Positions 35,301 to 46,100 of a DNA stretch of 64,000 bases are shown one piece after another. Location of the stretch: NCBI GenBank assembly GCA_949752735.1, contig OX457042.1:33869289-33933288 (forward strand). Reading direction: 5' to 3'. Position numbers and translations under genes: made by a program. The stretch comes from Lumbricus terrestris (taxonomy: Eukaryota > Annelida > Clitellata > Crassiclitellata > Lumbricidae). Each line of letters begins with the position of its first letter. Position 1 is the first letter of the stretch. The notes under the pieces were generated by a model. The model was not told the DNA's origin. It saw nothing but the letters and a program-made list of their open reading frames with translations, and ran no database searches.

Positions 35301-35471
35301 AAGGTGGTAAGAAATTAAACTGACACCACACGTTTTTCTAATTACGATTAAGGAGTGTCAGAAGGGCGGCAGCTGCAACATTATAAGTAACACCTAAATA
35401 ATAGCGTCATGTGAATATATTTTATTATAAAAGTATATATTGTGTAGAAATCATCACCATGGGTCGGTCAT
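29317..35471 (-). CDS. STX8: Syntaxin-8 (Qc-SNARE), 8 coding exons, complete
   Basis: Minus-strand exons in coding order: 35471-35458, 35104-35005, 34225-34131, 33374-33267, 32482-32343, 31608-31516, 30596-30495, 29384-29317. They total 720 nt, 239 aa (human about 236). The first exon has only 14 coding nt (MTDP plus two bases) and joins exon 2 to give MTDPWFMRYNACARLGQEI, matching the family N-terminus. The SNARE motif runs from about residue 150 (EEQDRGLEALSQVIGRQKQ) to 215, with the zero-layer glutamine at about 182 in EVEEQNAIIDDIVDH. The last 21 residues are a hydrophobic tail anchor ending IPFW, preceded by two cysteines that could be acylated. Known role: endosomal SNARE pairing with syntaxin-7, VTI1B and VAMP7/8. 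Introns hold LINE fragments; the 3' side runs into an antisense SINE array. Every splice phase is consistent. Confidence 0.94.
29440..30280 (+). mobile_element. Non-LTR retrotransposon RT fragment in STX8 intron 7
   Basis: Decayed frames RTESMRVLGVTIS, then HVENVLATCSSSIYALGALK, FMYASPAWWGYTSTEERERI, ERLLRKM and ADERLFNAMRNDKLHVLYQL match the C-terminal part of a CR1/Jockey-type reverse transcriptase (from memory of the family). The 3' end is AAACGAAAATTGAATTGAA. Internal stops and small inserts show it is dead. Confidence 0.85.
31203..31410 (-). mobile_element. LINE 3' end, copy of 14565-14720
   Basis: TTTATTCAACAATCCGGTTG, CAACCAGTTGCAGTGTACA and GACAGCCTGCAATATAAC. Confidence 0.55.
32040..32312 (+). 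mobile_element. LINE 3' end in STX8 intron 5
   Basis: Frame remnants resembling WNGLPLTLRLLPQNNL and FYQSLKAFLFSRG, then tail GGAGCACCATATAAATTTTC and GAATGAATGAATAAATA. Confidence 0.75.
33161..33230. mobile_element. TTAA-type mini-element (about 70 bp)
   Basis: TTAACCCTTCAATGACCGAT at the left and GGTCGGCAAAGAGTCAA at the right; the right TTAA has mutated. Confidence 0.45.
33425..33515 (+). mobile_element. LINE 3' tail
   Basis: GCACTTCTGAGTAGTCCCCT, then GAAGTGCTATATAAATTC and (TGAA)n. Confidence 0.7.
34290..34590 (-). mobile_element. LINE RT C-terminal fragment (type B)
   Basis: The minus frame reads LDWTHTKRRLLLREIIEGRL, EGKRKRARPRQMMLGWMMSE and RRREEWRHWKLEPA. Same type as 23540-23805. 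Confidence 0.8.
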
Positions 35472-35479
35472 TTTCTAAA

Positions 35480-37320
35480 GAATTTGTTAAACAACTCAAT
35501 GTTTTCAATAAAAGTGATCATTTAATTGCTTGTACAACATAAACAGAAAGCACTCGACGCTGGTTTCCTAGTTTACAGAAGGAGAATAGAGGAAGTTAAA
35601 GACGGTAAGTATGAACTGCATCGGCGATAGCACGCGCGATTCAGTTCCGCTACCACGACTTACAATTCAGCACGTAATTACGATAAAAGCCATAAACGAT
35701 TCCCGAAAAGTACTGGTAGTTGTTTTTTTAATATGTACTTGTAAACCAGAGTGCGTTTTGCAGCTGGTACATTAAAGAATATACTTACTTACTTATTATT
35801 ACTAAGCTTCATTATTACTTCTGTGTATAATTTTACATCTCTGAGACTCTGACCTGTAACTTGGTGCGGTATGTCACCCTGATTGTCTTTGAAATTAAAC
35901 GAATATGCTACTACTAGTCCACGCCACACCATAACGCGTCAAAACGTTGTCTGTGGTTTCTAGTAATGTGGGATTATGAGCTGACCAGAAAAGATTATCA
36001 AAAGCTTGACTCCTCGAGACCACAACATCCCCACCGTTCGTGAAATACACTGGATTCACATACAGGCACGGAACTTTCAAAATCTGTCTTCTAATGTACA
36101 GCGTCGATACTAATTATTCATCTCCTTCTCAAGTGTCCTCATTTTTACATCATATGTTCATCTCCCCAGTCCAGACGAGGACTATATGCTCTTCATCTCA
36201 GTGACTTTGTGGTTACACGATCAGTTAGAAAGTTTGTTTTCACACAAGCTGAATGAAATAGACTTCTAGACTTTATTCGCAAATAATCTTCTTTATTGAT
36301 CTTCAATAAATATCTTAAGACTTATAGTTTAATAATAACAATAATAAGCCTAAACGCTGTGGTACCAGATGCCGGTCATTTAAGCAGACAATGATCATGA
36401 TGGAGCTGGTCAACCCCCCCATCTCCTGTCAGCAGTGGAGGTATAAAATGTTTTGGACATAAATTGGGTCTGGGTGCTGACTTCCGTTAATGTGACAGCC
36501 TGCAATACAATTCTGATCAGTGACTTACGAGTCTAGGCTATATGTTTTATACGGAAGCTGGCCAAAGTGGTAATTTGCTCTTCCATTTCATATGAGGGGA
36601 GATGCAACTATGCGCTACCGACCTAGCAAGCTGAAACCATGAAAGAATGATCTTCTAGTGCCTAATGTTCTAGATATCTGAAGAAATTATAACAATTTAT
36701 GTTACAATCACATGTCTATTTCAACGTCATTAACACATGTTTATTTTAAAGTCATTAACACATCGATTAACGACGTCGATCCAAATGTTTCAACTGAACC
36801 CAATACACGTGTGTCCTTAAGCCTTCTCTTTAACGGCACAGCGTAATAACGACAATTATCAGCATCAACCCCTTTCCTCCAGGCTTGGGAGTGACACAAA
36901 GCCCTGTACAACAGTGGTGGGGTTAACAACACCCCCAATCTCCCCATAGAACAATGTAAACCAGGATGAAATTGAACAGCTTTGATAAGCGCGATAAATC
37001 ATCACAATAAAGTCCTGAAAAAAGTCTACGGAACAACGATGCATTGCTCAGCAGCACATAAATACATTTCATACAACTGTATTTGATGGATGGTCCTAGC
37101 TTTGAGACTCAGAAGTTCACACATGATCATAATTATGACAGGACCTCTATGGCACTGGACGATTGTGAAGATTGTGAAGAACTTTCTCAGGGTCCCTTAA
37201 CAGTAGATTGACTGCCCGAGTAGAGGCTTAAACTTGTACTCTCTACAATCTAATCAAGCAGTAATTAATTAATCAATCATTATATAATTAATCAATCAAC
37301 CAAACAATTGATCGACCTAT
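35480..37320. other. Noncoding stretch upstream of STX8
   Basis: Should contain the STX8 5' UTR and promoter just above 35471. A LINE tail (ATTAAAGAATATACTTACTT) lies near 35772. No gene recognised. Confidence 0.4.
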
Positions 37321-37329
37321 TCATCAGTC

Positions 37330-38160
37330 AGTCGATCGATCCATCATTGATCTGATCAGTGGGGGGGTCAGTCAAGTACGTCAGTTACTCAGTCAGTCAG
37401 TATATTGGTCGTTCCGTTATTCAGTCTGTCAGTCAGTATTTCAGTCATTCAGTTACTCAGTCAGAGTCAGTCATTATGTTGGTAGTTCAGATACTCAGTT
37501 AGTCAGTATGTCGGTCGTTCAGATACTCAGTCAGTTAATCAGTCAGTCAGTATAGTATGTTGGTCATTCAGGTACTCAGTCGGTCAGTATGTAGTTCAGA
37601 TACTCAGTCAGTCAGTATGTAGGTAGTTCAGATACTCAGTGAGTCAGTATGTCGGTCGTTCAGTTACTCAGTCAGTCAGTATGTTGGTCGTTCAGATACT
37701 CAGTGGTCAGTATGTTGGTCATTCAGTAACTCAGTCAGTCAGTATGTCGGTCAGTCAGGTACTCAGTCAGTCAGTATGTCGGTCAGTCAGGTACTCAGTC
37801 AGTCAGTAAGTTGGTCATTCAGATACTCAGTGGTCAGTATGTCGGTCAGTCAGGTACTCAGTCAGTCAGTATGTCGGTCAGTCAGGTACTCAGTCAGTCA
37901 GTAAGTTGGTCGTTCAGATACTCAGTGGTCAGTATGTTGGTCATTCAGTACCTCAGTCAGTCAGTCAGTATGTCGGTCAGTCAGGTACTCAGTCAGTCAG
38001 TATGTCGGTCAGTCAGGTACTCAGTCAGTCAGTATGTCGGTCATTCAGTTACTCAGTGAGTCAGTATGTTGGTCATTCAGTTACTCAGTGAGTCAGTATG
38101 TCGGTCATTCAGTTACTACGTCGGTCAACATGTCGGTCAGTCAGTGTATTGTTATTTCAG
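37330..38160. repeat. CAGT-rich minisatellite, ~32-36-bp unit
   Basis: Units of the form ACTCAGTCAGTCAGTATGTC plus GGTCAGTCAGGT or GGTCGTTCAGAT, over 20 copies. Frames through it give SVSQ repeats and are not genes. Confidence 0.92.
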
Positions 38161-38169
38161 TCAATCAAT

Positions 38170-38845
38170 CAATCCCTCAGTACAATCAAAATATATAAAA
38201 AATCAATCAATCAATCAGAGCAATTTAACTGTTCAAATCAGAAATACAATGAATACAAAAAAAAGACCGAGTGCAAACCACGGCACAATTTAAAAAATCA
38301 CAAAACAAAATTATTGGAACAGTACAAGTAAACCCATTTGTCCGATACTAAAACATACCATGACTACCGGTAATCAAATAACAAAGAAAAACACTACAAT
38401 AGGTCAAGTCTGTAACAATCGTAATGTATGTAGTTTCATGACTATATTATACATAAATAATCTTTATTACGGCAAGACTAAAGCTTACAATTTACAACAG
38501 CAACGCATGCATATCGCCACTTACATAGCTCTACCAATAATGTTAGACAAAATGACCATCATATCTTGAGCATTATTATATAGTGATTATAATATGTGAT
38601 ATAGAAATTTTCTAATACCCTAGTTAAGATGGTAGGCACAAATGAGTTATGTAAAAGGACAGAAATAAATCTTATTACTATGATTTCCACCTAAAGCAAA
38701 CAATACCTAACATCTGCCATGCAGCTCACTTCTTGTTCCAATAGTAACACAAAGTTCCTGTCCAACAGTTTACCAGTCTATAGCAAGCTACGATTGATAG
38801 CTTTAATTCATAATCAGGAAATTATTGTAGCTATTGTATTGCATC
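38170..38845. other. AT-rich noncoding sequence
   Basis: Nothing supported; small (AATC)n runs near 38200. Confidence 0.4.
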
Positions 38846-38847
38846 TA

Positions 38848-38915
38848 TAAATTAATAAAGCACCTCTCACAGTGCACACCAATCAGAGGCGCTCCCAGCA
38901 TGAAAGAACAAGAGA
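38848..38915 (-). mobile_element. LINE 3' tail
   Basis: AAATTAATAAAGCACCTCTC, then CAATCAGAGGCGCTCCCAGC. Confidence 0.6.
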
Positions 38916-39269
38916 AATAACAGTAGTTTTGAGACAGCGAAAGAATGCGATTCATGTACTAGTTAATAACAAAGAACGTGTCAATATACAAAGAGCCGAT
39001 TACAAAGTGTAGGAACAATGAAGGCAAAAGCTTGAGCTTTGGCAAAAGCAGTTCTTGCTCACAGAATAAGGAGATCATGTCCGTCACGTGAGCATAGTGG
39101 ATGAAAAGAGGATGGTGAAGTCAGCAAATGGATGAGATCACGAGGATATATATAAGCCAGAGTAAGATAAATAAATCAAAGTAAGAACCTACATCTGGAT
39201 TCGAGCAGCGATGAGGAGCCAGTGAAGGTGATGAAATATGAAGGAAGATATGTGGGACGAGCGATGAAG

Positions 39270-39725
39270 CCGGTGTAAAGGTTTCAGATTACCCCCTCCT
39301 AAACATTACCCCCCGGTAACTTGAAACCGGTTTCAGATTACCCCCCGAAAACTAGATTTGCATCATTCATCGCATTTATTGCACTAAAAAAATAAAAAAA
39401 ATCATCCCGCTTCTTGTTTTGGTCTGAAGATTTTCATCCGTCATCCCACTTCGTGGTTTGCTATCAATATTTTGATCCGAAAAAAATAATAGCCTCGAAG
39501 CCATTTTCTCCATGTAAACTTCAGCGTCGAATAGTATTTTAGTCACAGATGAAAATATTGATAACAAACCACGAAGTGGGATGACAGATGAAAATCTTCA
39601 GACCAAAACAAGAAGCGGGATGAATTTTTTGATATTTTTAGTGAAATAAATGCGATGATTGATGCAATTTACAGTTTGCAGGGTGGTAATGTTTAGGAGG
39701 GGGTAATCTGAAACCTTTACACCGG
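39270..39725. mobile_element. 456-bp foldback element
   Basis: Terminal CCGGTGTAAAGGTTTCAGAT and ATCTGAAACCTTTACACCGG are exact inverted repeats continuing through TACCCCCTCCTAAACATTAC. Inner blocks (TCATCCCGCTTCTTGTTTTG; CATCCCACTTCGTGGTTTG) are also repeated in reverse, so almost the whole element is two arms around a loop of about 65 bp. No clear target duplication. Confidence 0.9.
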
Positions 39726-40161
39726 GCTATTATTCTGGCAGCTGCACATAGAGCGGACTGCATGCGGAGGAGAAACGAACTTTTGGGAGGCAGACCAAAA
39801 AGAGGGAGTTGCAATATTATGAGATATAATTATGCATTACAAATTAAAGGTTCACTGTAACGTTGGATACGCAAATGTCTCCGCTTCAGATTTAACACGA
39901 ATTTCACATGATTACTTTCCGAAACACAACAAACATTTGCTTACATGCGGAACACAAACTGCTTTACCAAGCAATTCAGAGGACTGGCACGAAGCAAAAA
40001 CGAGTTCTAACGTACAAAACATAAACATGAGTGACTAACAGTTCTGAATTCACAAATGCAAAGAAGTGTTAGAGGGCTGAGCTCCAGCACCCCTTCCATA
40101 CTTTCTGAGAACACGCAACGTGTCATCACATAAGCACAAATGTTCATACGACCGAATAACA

Positions 40162-43100
40162 TTAACTCTGAAAGAGTTCTTTCATCTCGTGTAGACTTTC
40201 GAACAGCAGCTTGACGAAACGACTTGAGTCTGTCTCCGGTGTCGACTTCTTGGAGGAGACGTGGAAGAAGAGCGTCCAGTCTCCGGGAAACATGTACGAT
40301 ATGCCATAGCCCTTGTCCGACACCGGACCAAATCCACCACCAGGACACAGCTACAAAACACCATAAAAAATTGTACATGTGTATGTACAGCACCTTCGTG
40401 AGGTTATTCTAAGGCGCTATATAAATGTTCACATACATACATACGTACGTACATACGTACGTACATACATACATGCATACGTGCATGCATACATACATAC
40501 ATACATACGTACGTACATACATACACACACACACACACACATACACACATACATACATACATGTACGTCCAATGTATGTATTCATGTAATAAAAAAATGT
40601 GCATGCTCAATTGCTCATACACAGTACGCAACTTTACAGACAAATTCCATCACAGACAAGATCACTGCTTTCTGTTATTAACAATCTAAAATGTCGTAAG
40701 TGTGACGGAAAACTAAACAGTGAAGCAAGTGTCCTTTAAATGCAGTAGGCCTACTTAAAGACTCATTGCTGACTCATAATGCAAGGTTAAATTTCCAAGA
40801 CAAGATAATGCTGCCTAGATTTTCTTCAATTTCAAACCTCATATTTACTTGTTCTAGTAGCCGAGAATCAGGCAAATTATGAGATGGTAACTGGCCTAGT
40901 TAGCTACACCAGTAAGTGCGAGCTGCATTCGTCTGTTGGTTGCAACAGACTGCGGTTCAAGCCCCGGGCTGGGAGTTGACATTCAGAGATTTAGATATCT
41001 CGGGCTAGCACGTGTGGGACGCAGGGGCGCAAGCTCCTGCGGAGCGACCTTGGGCAAGTTGCTTACCCATCATTGTCTGTGGGGAAGGCAACGGGAAACC
41101 ACCTCACTCATCTCATCCCCAGGGGTGTAAAGCCAATGAACCTGCCTTCTGGCAGAGCACCATCATCATCATCAACTGATTGATCAAGCGTTCAGTTTGC
41201 AATATAGTGTATGAATTAAGCCATTCCCTGTATTCATGCACAGCATATGGATCTCGAGCACGTTCTTCACTCACGATTTAACACCTATTAACATTTATTT
41301 TGCATTTCTTTTCATTTACATTCCTATACTTATTACTTCTATGTGTCATATTGCATTATTTCTCGATGTCACATTGTGCGTTTGCAAATGGAGTAATAAA
41401 GGTCAAACTTACTTACTTACTTAACTGCTCCATGCCATCAACTGACGTTTGGTCTTTTGTTAGTGCGCTCAATAAATGTTTAACAATATAAATTTCTATT
41501 GTTGACTTCCAAAGTGCAACTGATGTAACAATATCAATTTCTATTGTTGACTTCCAAAGTGCAACTGATGTAATCACCATTGGGGATTTTAAGAAGCAGT
41601 GCTATCGAAATCTTCAACTGCATCAAGTAACATTATATTCCACCAACCTTGTTCCTGAAGGATGGATGATTGCAGTCGGGGGACGTCTGGATCTGCTGCT
41701 GAGGCTGCTGACTCGTCGACAATGTCCATGGCATCATCAGAGCATCACGCAAGAAATTGCTCTCCTGAAAGCAGCGCAACTCAGTTCACAGCATTTTGTA
41801 ACAACAGTCAAACGGTCAGTTGGTGAATGAGTAAGTGAGCGGATAAGTGACAAAGTCAAGTCATTTTTTTATAATATTAATTTTATCTGCCGCAATATAA
41901 ATTAAAGTAAAGTCCACCATGGGCCGAAGGCCCGTAGGAGAAGGCGCTCATCTCCTTTTCTTAGCCCTGAGCCGGCAATGGACGAATCCCAAGGTCCTGG
42001 ACACGGGGCTAGTGTTTTCCAGGACTTGCCGTTTACTTCCCAGCTTACGCCGGTACCAAATTATACTGCTTGGTGACAGAGGCACGTGTGCGTAAACAAC
42101 TTGCCCAAGGTCGTTACCCGGAGTCGAACCCGCAACCTCCCGCTCCGTAAGCGGACGCGTTACCAATCAGCCACCGGGTTGCAGCGCAATATAAATTACA
42201 TTAAGAAATATGTGACATTAATATTTCAAGTGAGTAAGTCACTAAGCCAGCTAACAAACAAAATAACCACAGGTTAGGTTGAGAGAGTAATTAGGTAATC
42301 ACAAATGACCATTGATTCAACTAATTCTATTCAATTAAATTCATAACTTTGCATGTATAATTCAATGATAAAGTTACTTTCAATGCGAACACCGTGTACA
42401 TATGTATGCATTAATGTAAGTATGAATGCTTGCACGCATGCATGTAGAATTAATGATGCTCAATTGAACTCATTAAGAACAAGAAGCTCATCTCTAAGCA
42501 AATACCACATTTCTAAAAAGTTGTACAGGGTTCTTACAACAAGGTTTTTGGAGCATAATGTTATAAAAACAGTTGTACAGAGTTCTTATGGCATGTTAAT
42601 TCATAGCTCTTAAGTGCTGTAATACGCCAAGCAAATTTCTGTCCAGGGTAACGGCCTCTGTTGTCATAGACCCTGGTCAAATCGGATCCATCCGTCATTA
42701 TGGCATGCAGAGTGTGTTAGTCTTTAAAAAAGGTTCTGCTAACATATCCAAACCCTTTTGACATCTCTTACGCAAATAAAAAGTTGTGTTAGCCTTTGAG
42801 AGAGTCGTCTGCTTACATATCCAAACCCTTTGGACAGAACGTAGAGACCGAAGAGATGACGATCGATGCCCCGGCCTCTCATCGAGTCTCGATAGAGCAT
42901 CTGGTGATGATCGCAGGCCTTTCGAAGTAGATCGATTCTCTCAGCATTCGTCTTCGTCGCATCAGCCATCGCACTTAACATCAAACACCACGGCACATAT
43001 AACACGCACTTGTGAACCAGTAAATATGTACGATCCATCATAGTGATCATATGACCTCAACCCAGCTCAGTCTTCAATTAATTTTTCTTGAACAATCCCT

Positions 43101-46100
43101 CACTGCTGCCCATAAATCTTTAATGGTGCACATTAAGCAGACAAAAAAGCGTTCAGTCAAATTGGCAAAATCAATAGTAGAAGTGATGGGTCTTTTGAAA
43201 ATCTGCATGGCAGCAGATAGTTAAATCCAACTCCTGTGATAACTTGTGATCATCCGTTCATACAATGTACTGTAATTGTACTGCATTTTATGATAAAATT
43301 TGGCTTTAAAAAGCTTAATTACCAGTCACTTACATCAAACAGAACTCATTAACCCCTAAAACGACCAAATTTGGGGCTCTATTCTCAAACCGAGTTGTCC
43401 TTAAGCAATGCTATCTATGCAAGACCAAAAAACATCTGCTTATATGAATTAAATTGCATCACTACCATAACACAAAAGATAATTATTGACAGTCGTTTCA
43501 TGTGGCAAAAAATTGCCAACTATTAGAGTAGCCCTGACAACTCCAATATTTGTGTGCATTAGGATGTCCATGAACATTTAAGTAGTCCCTATAGGCTATT
43601 ACACAAGAGTCATGCCGAGTAATTTTCTCTGTAGTTTACAGTTTCCTCTGTTCTTAATCCATTACCTGTTTGCCCCGAGAATATCCGCTGAAAACAGGGT
43701 TAAAATTTAAAAATGAACCGGTGAAGGGTTAATTGGTACGACGACAGGAGTTGATTTACCGAACAAAGTCTGCTGCTTTGGACGTCAAAGAGCGAACAGT
43801 TTCCGTACGACCTTGAAGATATAGCCTCGTCATTGATGACTCATATGTCAACGCCAACTGCCCACCAGAATCCTTGAAGTAGGTCCACTGAAGAGCCATC
43901 TGGAGGTAAGCGTCTGGACTCACCTGCAGTCGGAATAAAATTATCACCGATTATATCCTACCAACTTCGGAAATAGAGAGCACAGTTCGAAAGTAATGCT
44001 AAAAATGTCTGGAACGACCTCCCAGTTACGCTTCGCTCTCTACTTGCGGTCCATCCGGCAGGGTTCTACAAGTCTCTCAAGTCTTTTTTCTTTATTCGTG
44101 CTTGTGCTGGGAGCACCTCTGAGTAGTTTCTTGAAGGGGCGCTGTATAAATGCTCTGAATGAATGAATAAATGAAAAATAGCACCATTGACATTCTGAGA
44201 AGCAGCTCTTAAACAAAGGGAACAACTAACTGAAGATATAGATTGCCACTTTACAAATAGTAATTTACTCAATACTTACATACATTGAACATATATTTTA
44301 ATTTATTATATATATTTATTTTATATAAACATATATAGTTATATACTGACTATAATTACAGTGTTTCCCTGTATACTTGAGGTAGCTTGCTGATACACCC
44401 AAGGCACATGGGGCCACCACAGGGTGAGCTTCTCATCCCATACACGTGAACCTCTATCAGGCAGCATCACACTTTTTGTCAACAGCATGACAGTCTGGAA
44501 TGGGTTCCCACTGGGTCCTGGTTTGCTACCTAGGGTTTTTCCTATACATTTAGTTGTAATATCAATACTATCCCTTTCAGTCGAGAGCTGGGTATAGAAC
44601 AGTTACCATGAACGAGGCCTACATAAATTTATGCAAAAGAATTAATTAATTAATAAAATACCTTTCTTGGTCACTGGTCGTAAATACACAGTTAATAAGG
44701 TCTAAATCAATAGACATCAAAGTGAGAACTGACAGAACAGAATGGATCCAGCTATATAGTGTCAAATTATAGCAAAAAGGCATTTTAAGCCATTAGTGGT
44801 CAGCTTACGTCTTAGAAACTTACTACTACTTACTACTAAAAAGCTAAAATAAATAGACCAAGGAAATGAAAGTGAATAATTACCTTGCATGTTTTAATGA
44901 ATCCTTTTCCATAGTCATTATGCTCAACCACAGCTAAATCGAGGTCATCATTGTTCTAAAATGTAAAACAAATTACACGCCTGTTGGTTCTGGATCAAAG
45001 ATGTGCCAGTTTTTATATCAACATGAATAAAAAAACATATTAAAACATATGCAGCATTCTTCTTGCTGAAACTATGTTAACGTACTAATTCATTCATAAA
45101 ACAGTTTTACTGAACCTTGTTATAATATCAACTCTGACCTCTCAGCAAAGCAGAACTTTTACAAACACGGATGCGAAATTTAATTCAACAGAAAAGCATT
45201 ATCTCATTATAAAGTAATCATGAGGAGCGGTGGTGTAGTGGTGGCGTCGTTGCCTTAAACCCGGAAGGTTCGAGGTCCAAATCCACCTAATGTCGCCGCG
45301 TAGGGACCTTGGGCAAGTCCTTCACTCGCAATTGCTCAGCGCTTCGGCGTGAAACTCCGATGCAGTGTCCGCTCTGCAGTCGGGAGCGCCTCTGAGTAGG
45401 GTGCTTGAAGGGGCACTATAACAAGTGCACATACAAACAAGTGCACATACATTCATACAAACATTAAATAAAGGGCTCACATGAGAAGCTTAACTGTGAA
45501 AACTGTTATTAGAGCAACGTGATTGGTTCCCATAAAACTGAATTTTCATAAGGTGGCGTCTTCAACAGATGGCTACAGTTTAACTTTGAATGTTGACTGA
45601 TGCTATGCATGTTATGATGCTGGCTTGATAGACATATTACAATTGAATGGTTGCAATCATGCTATATTAAAATTTTGGTCAAGTTCCATGGCAGAACCAA
45701 TAACTACTGCAAGAATTCTTTTCTCGCTTGCTTTCAAATTGTCCAGCATATCCATATAGGAAATTTCTGCATCATAATACTAGGATATATATAAACGGTA
45801 AGCAGTATCAATATTAATCCTCGATCCTTCACCATCATTGGGCCCTCTTTGTGGAATTCTCTTCCCTCCACTCTGCGTGGGACTCTACTTTCAGGATCGT
45901 TATCTACATCTATCTCTCTTCTTAAGACCTATTTTTTCTCTAGGGGTTATCGCACTGCAGCACTGGGAGCGCTACTGAATGGCCTTGGTTGTGAGCGGCG
46001 CTATAGAAATTACTAATTACATTACATTAATCACAAATTAAGTCATTTCTTAACCAACCTTTTGATTGAATAGAACTGCCCGTTCAATGGCAAGTTCCAA

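Noticed and set aside
35460..35620. Plus-strand mini-exon ending at GACG then GTAAGT
   Set aside because: A stop interrupts the only plausible frame, and the region is explained on the minus strand by STX8 exon 1 and its promoter.
37811..38331. SVSQ-repeat open frames
   Set aside because: CAGT minisatellite translation.
40379..40681. Frames rich in Tyr-Ile/Val-Cys repeats
   Set aside because: CATA/CGTA microsatellite translation.
42095..42180. tRNA gene on the minus strand
   Set aside because: The head of a family C SINE; stems are mismatched.
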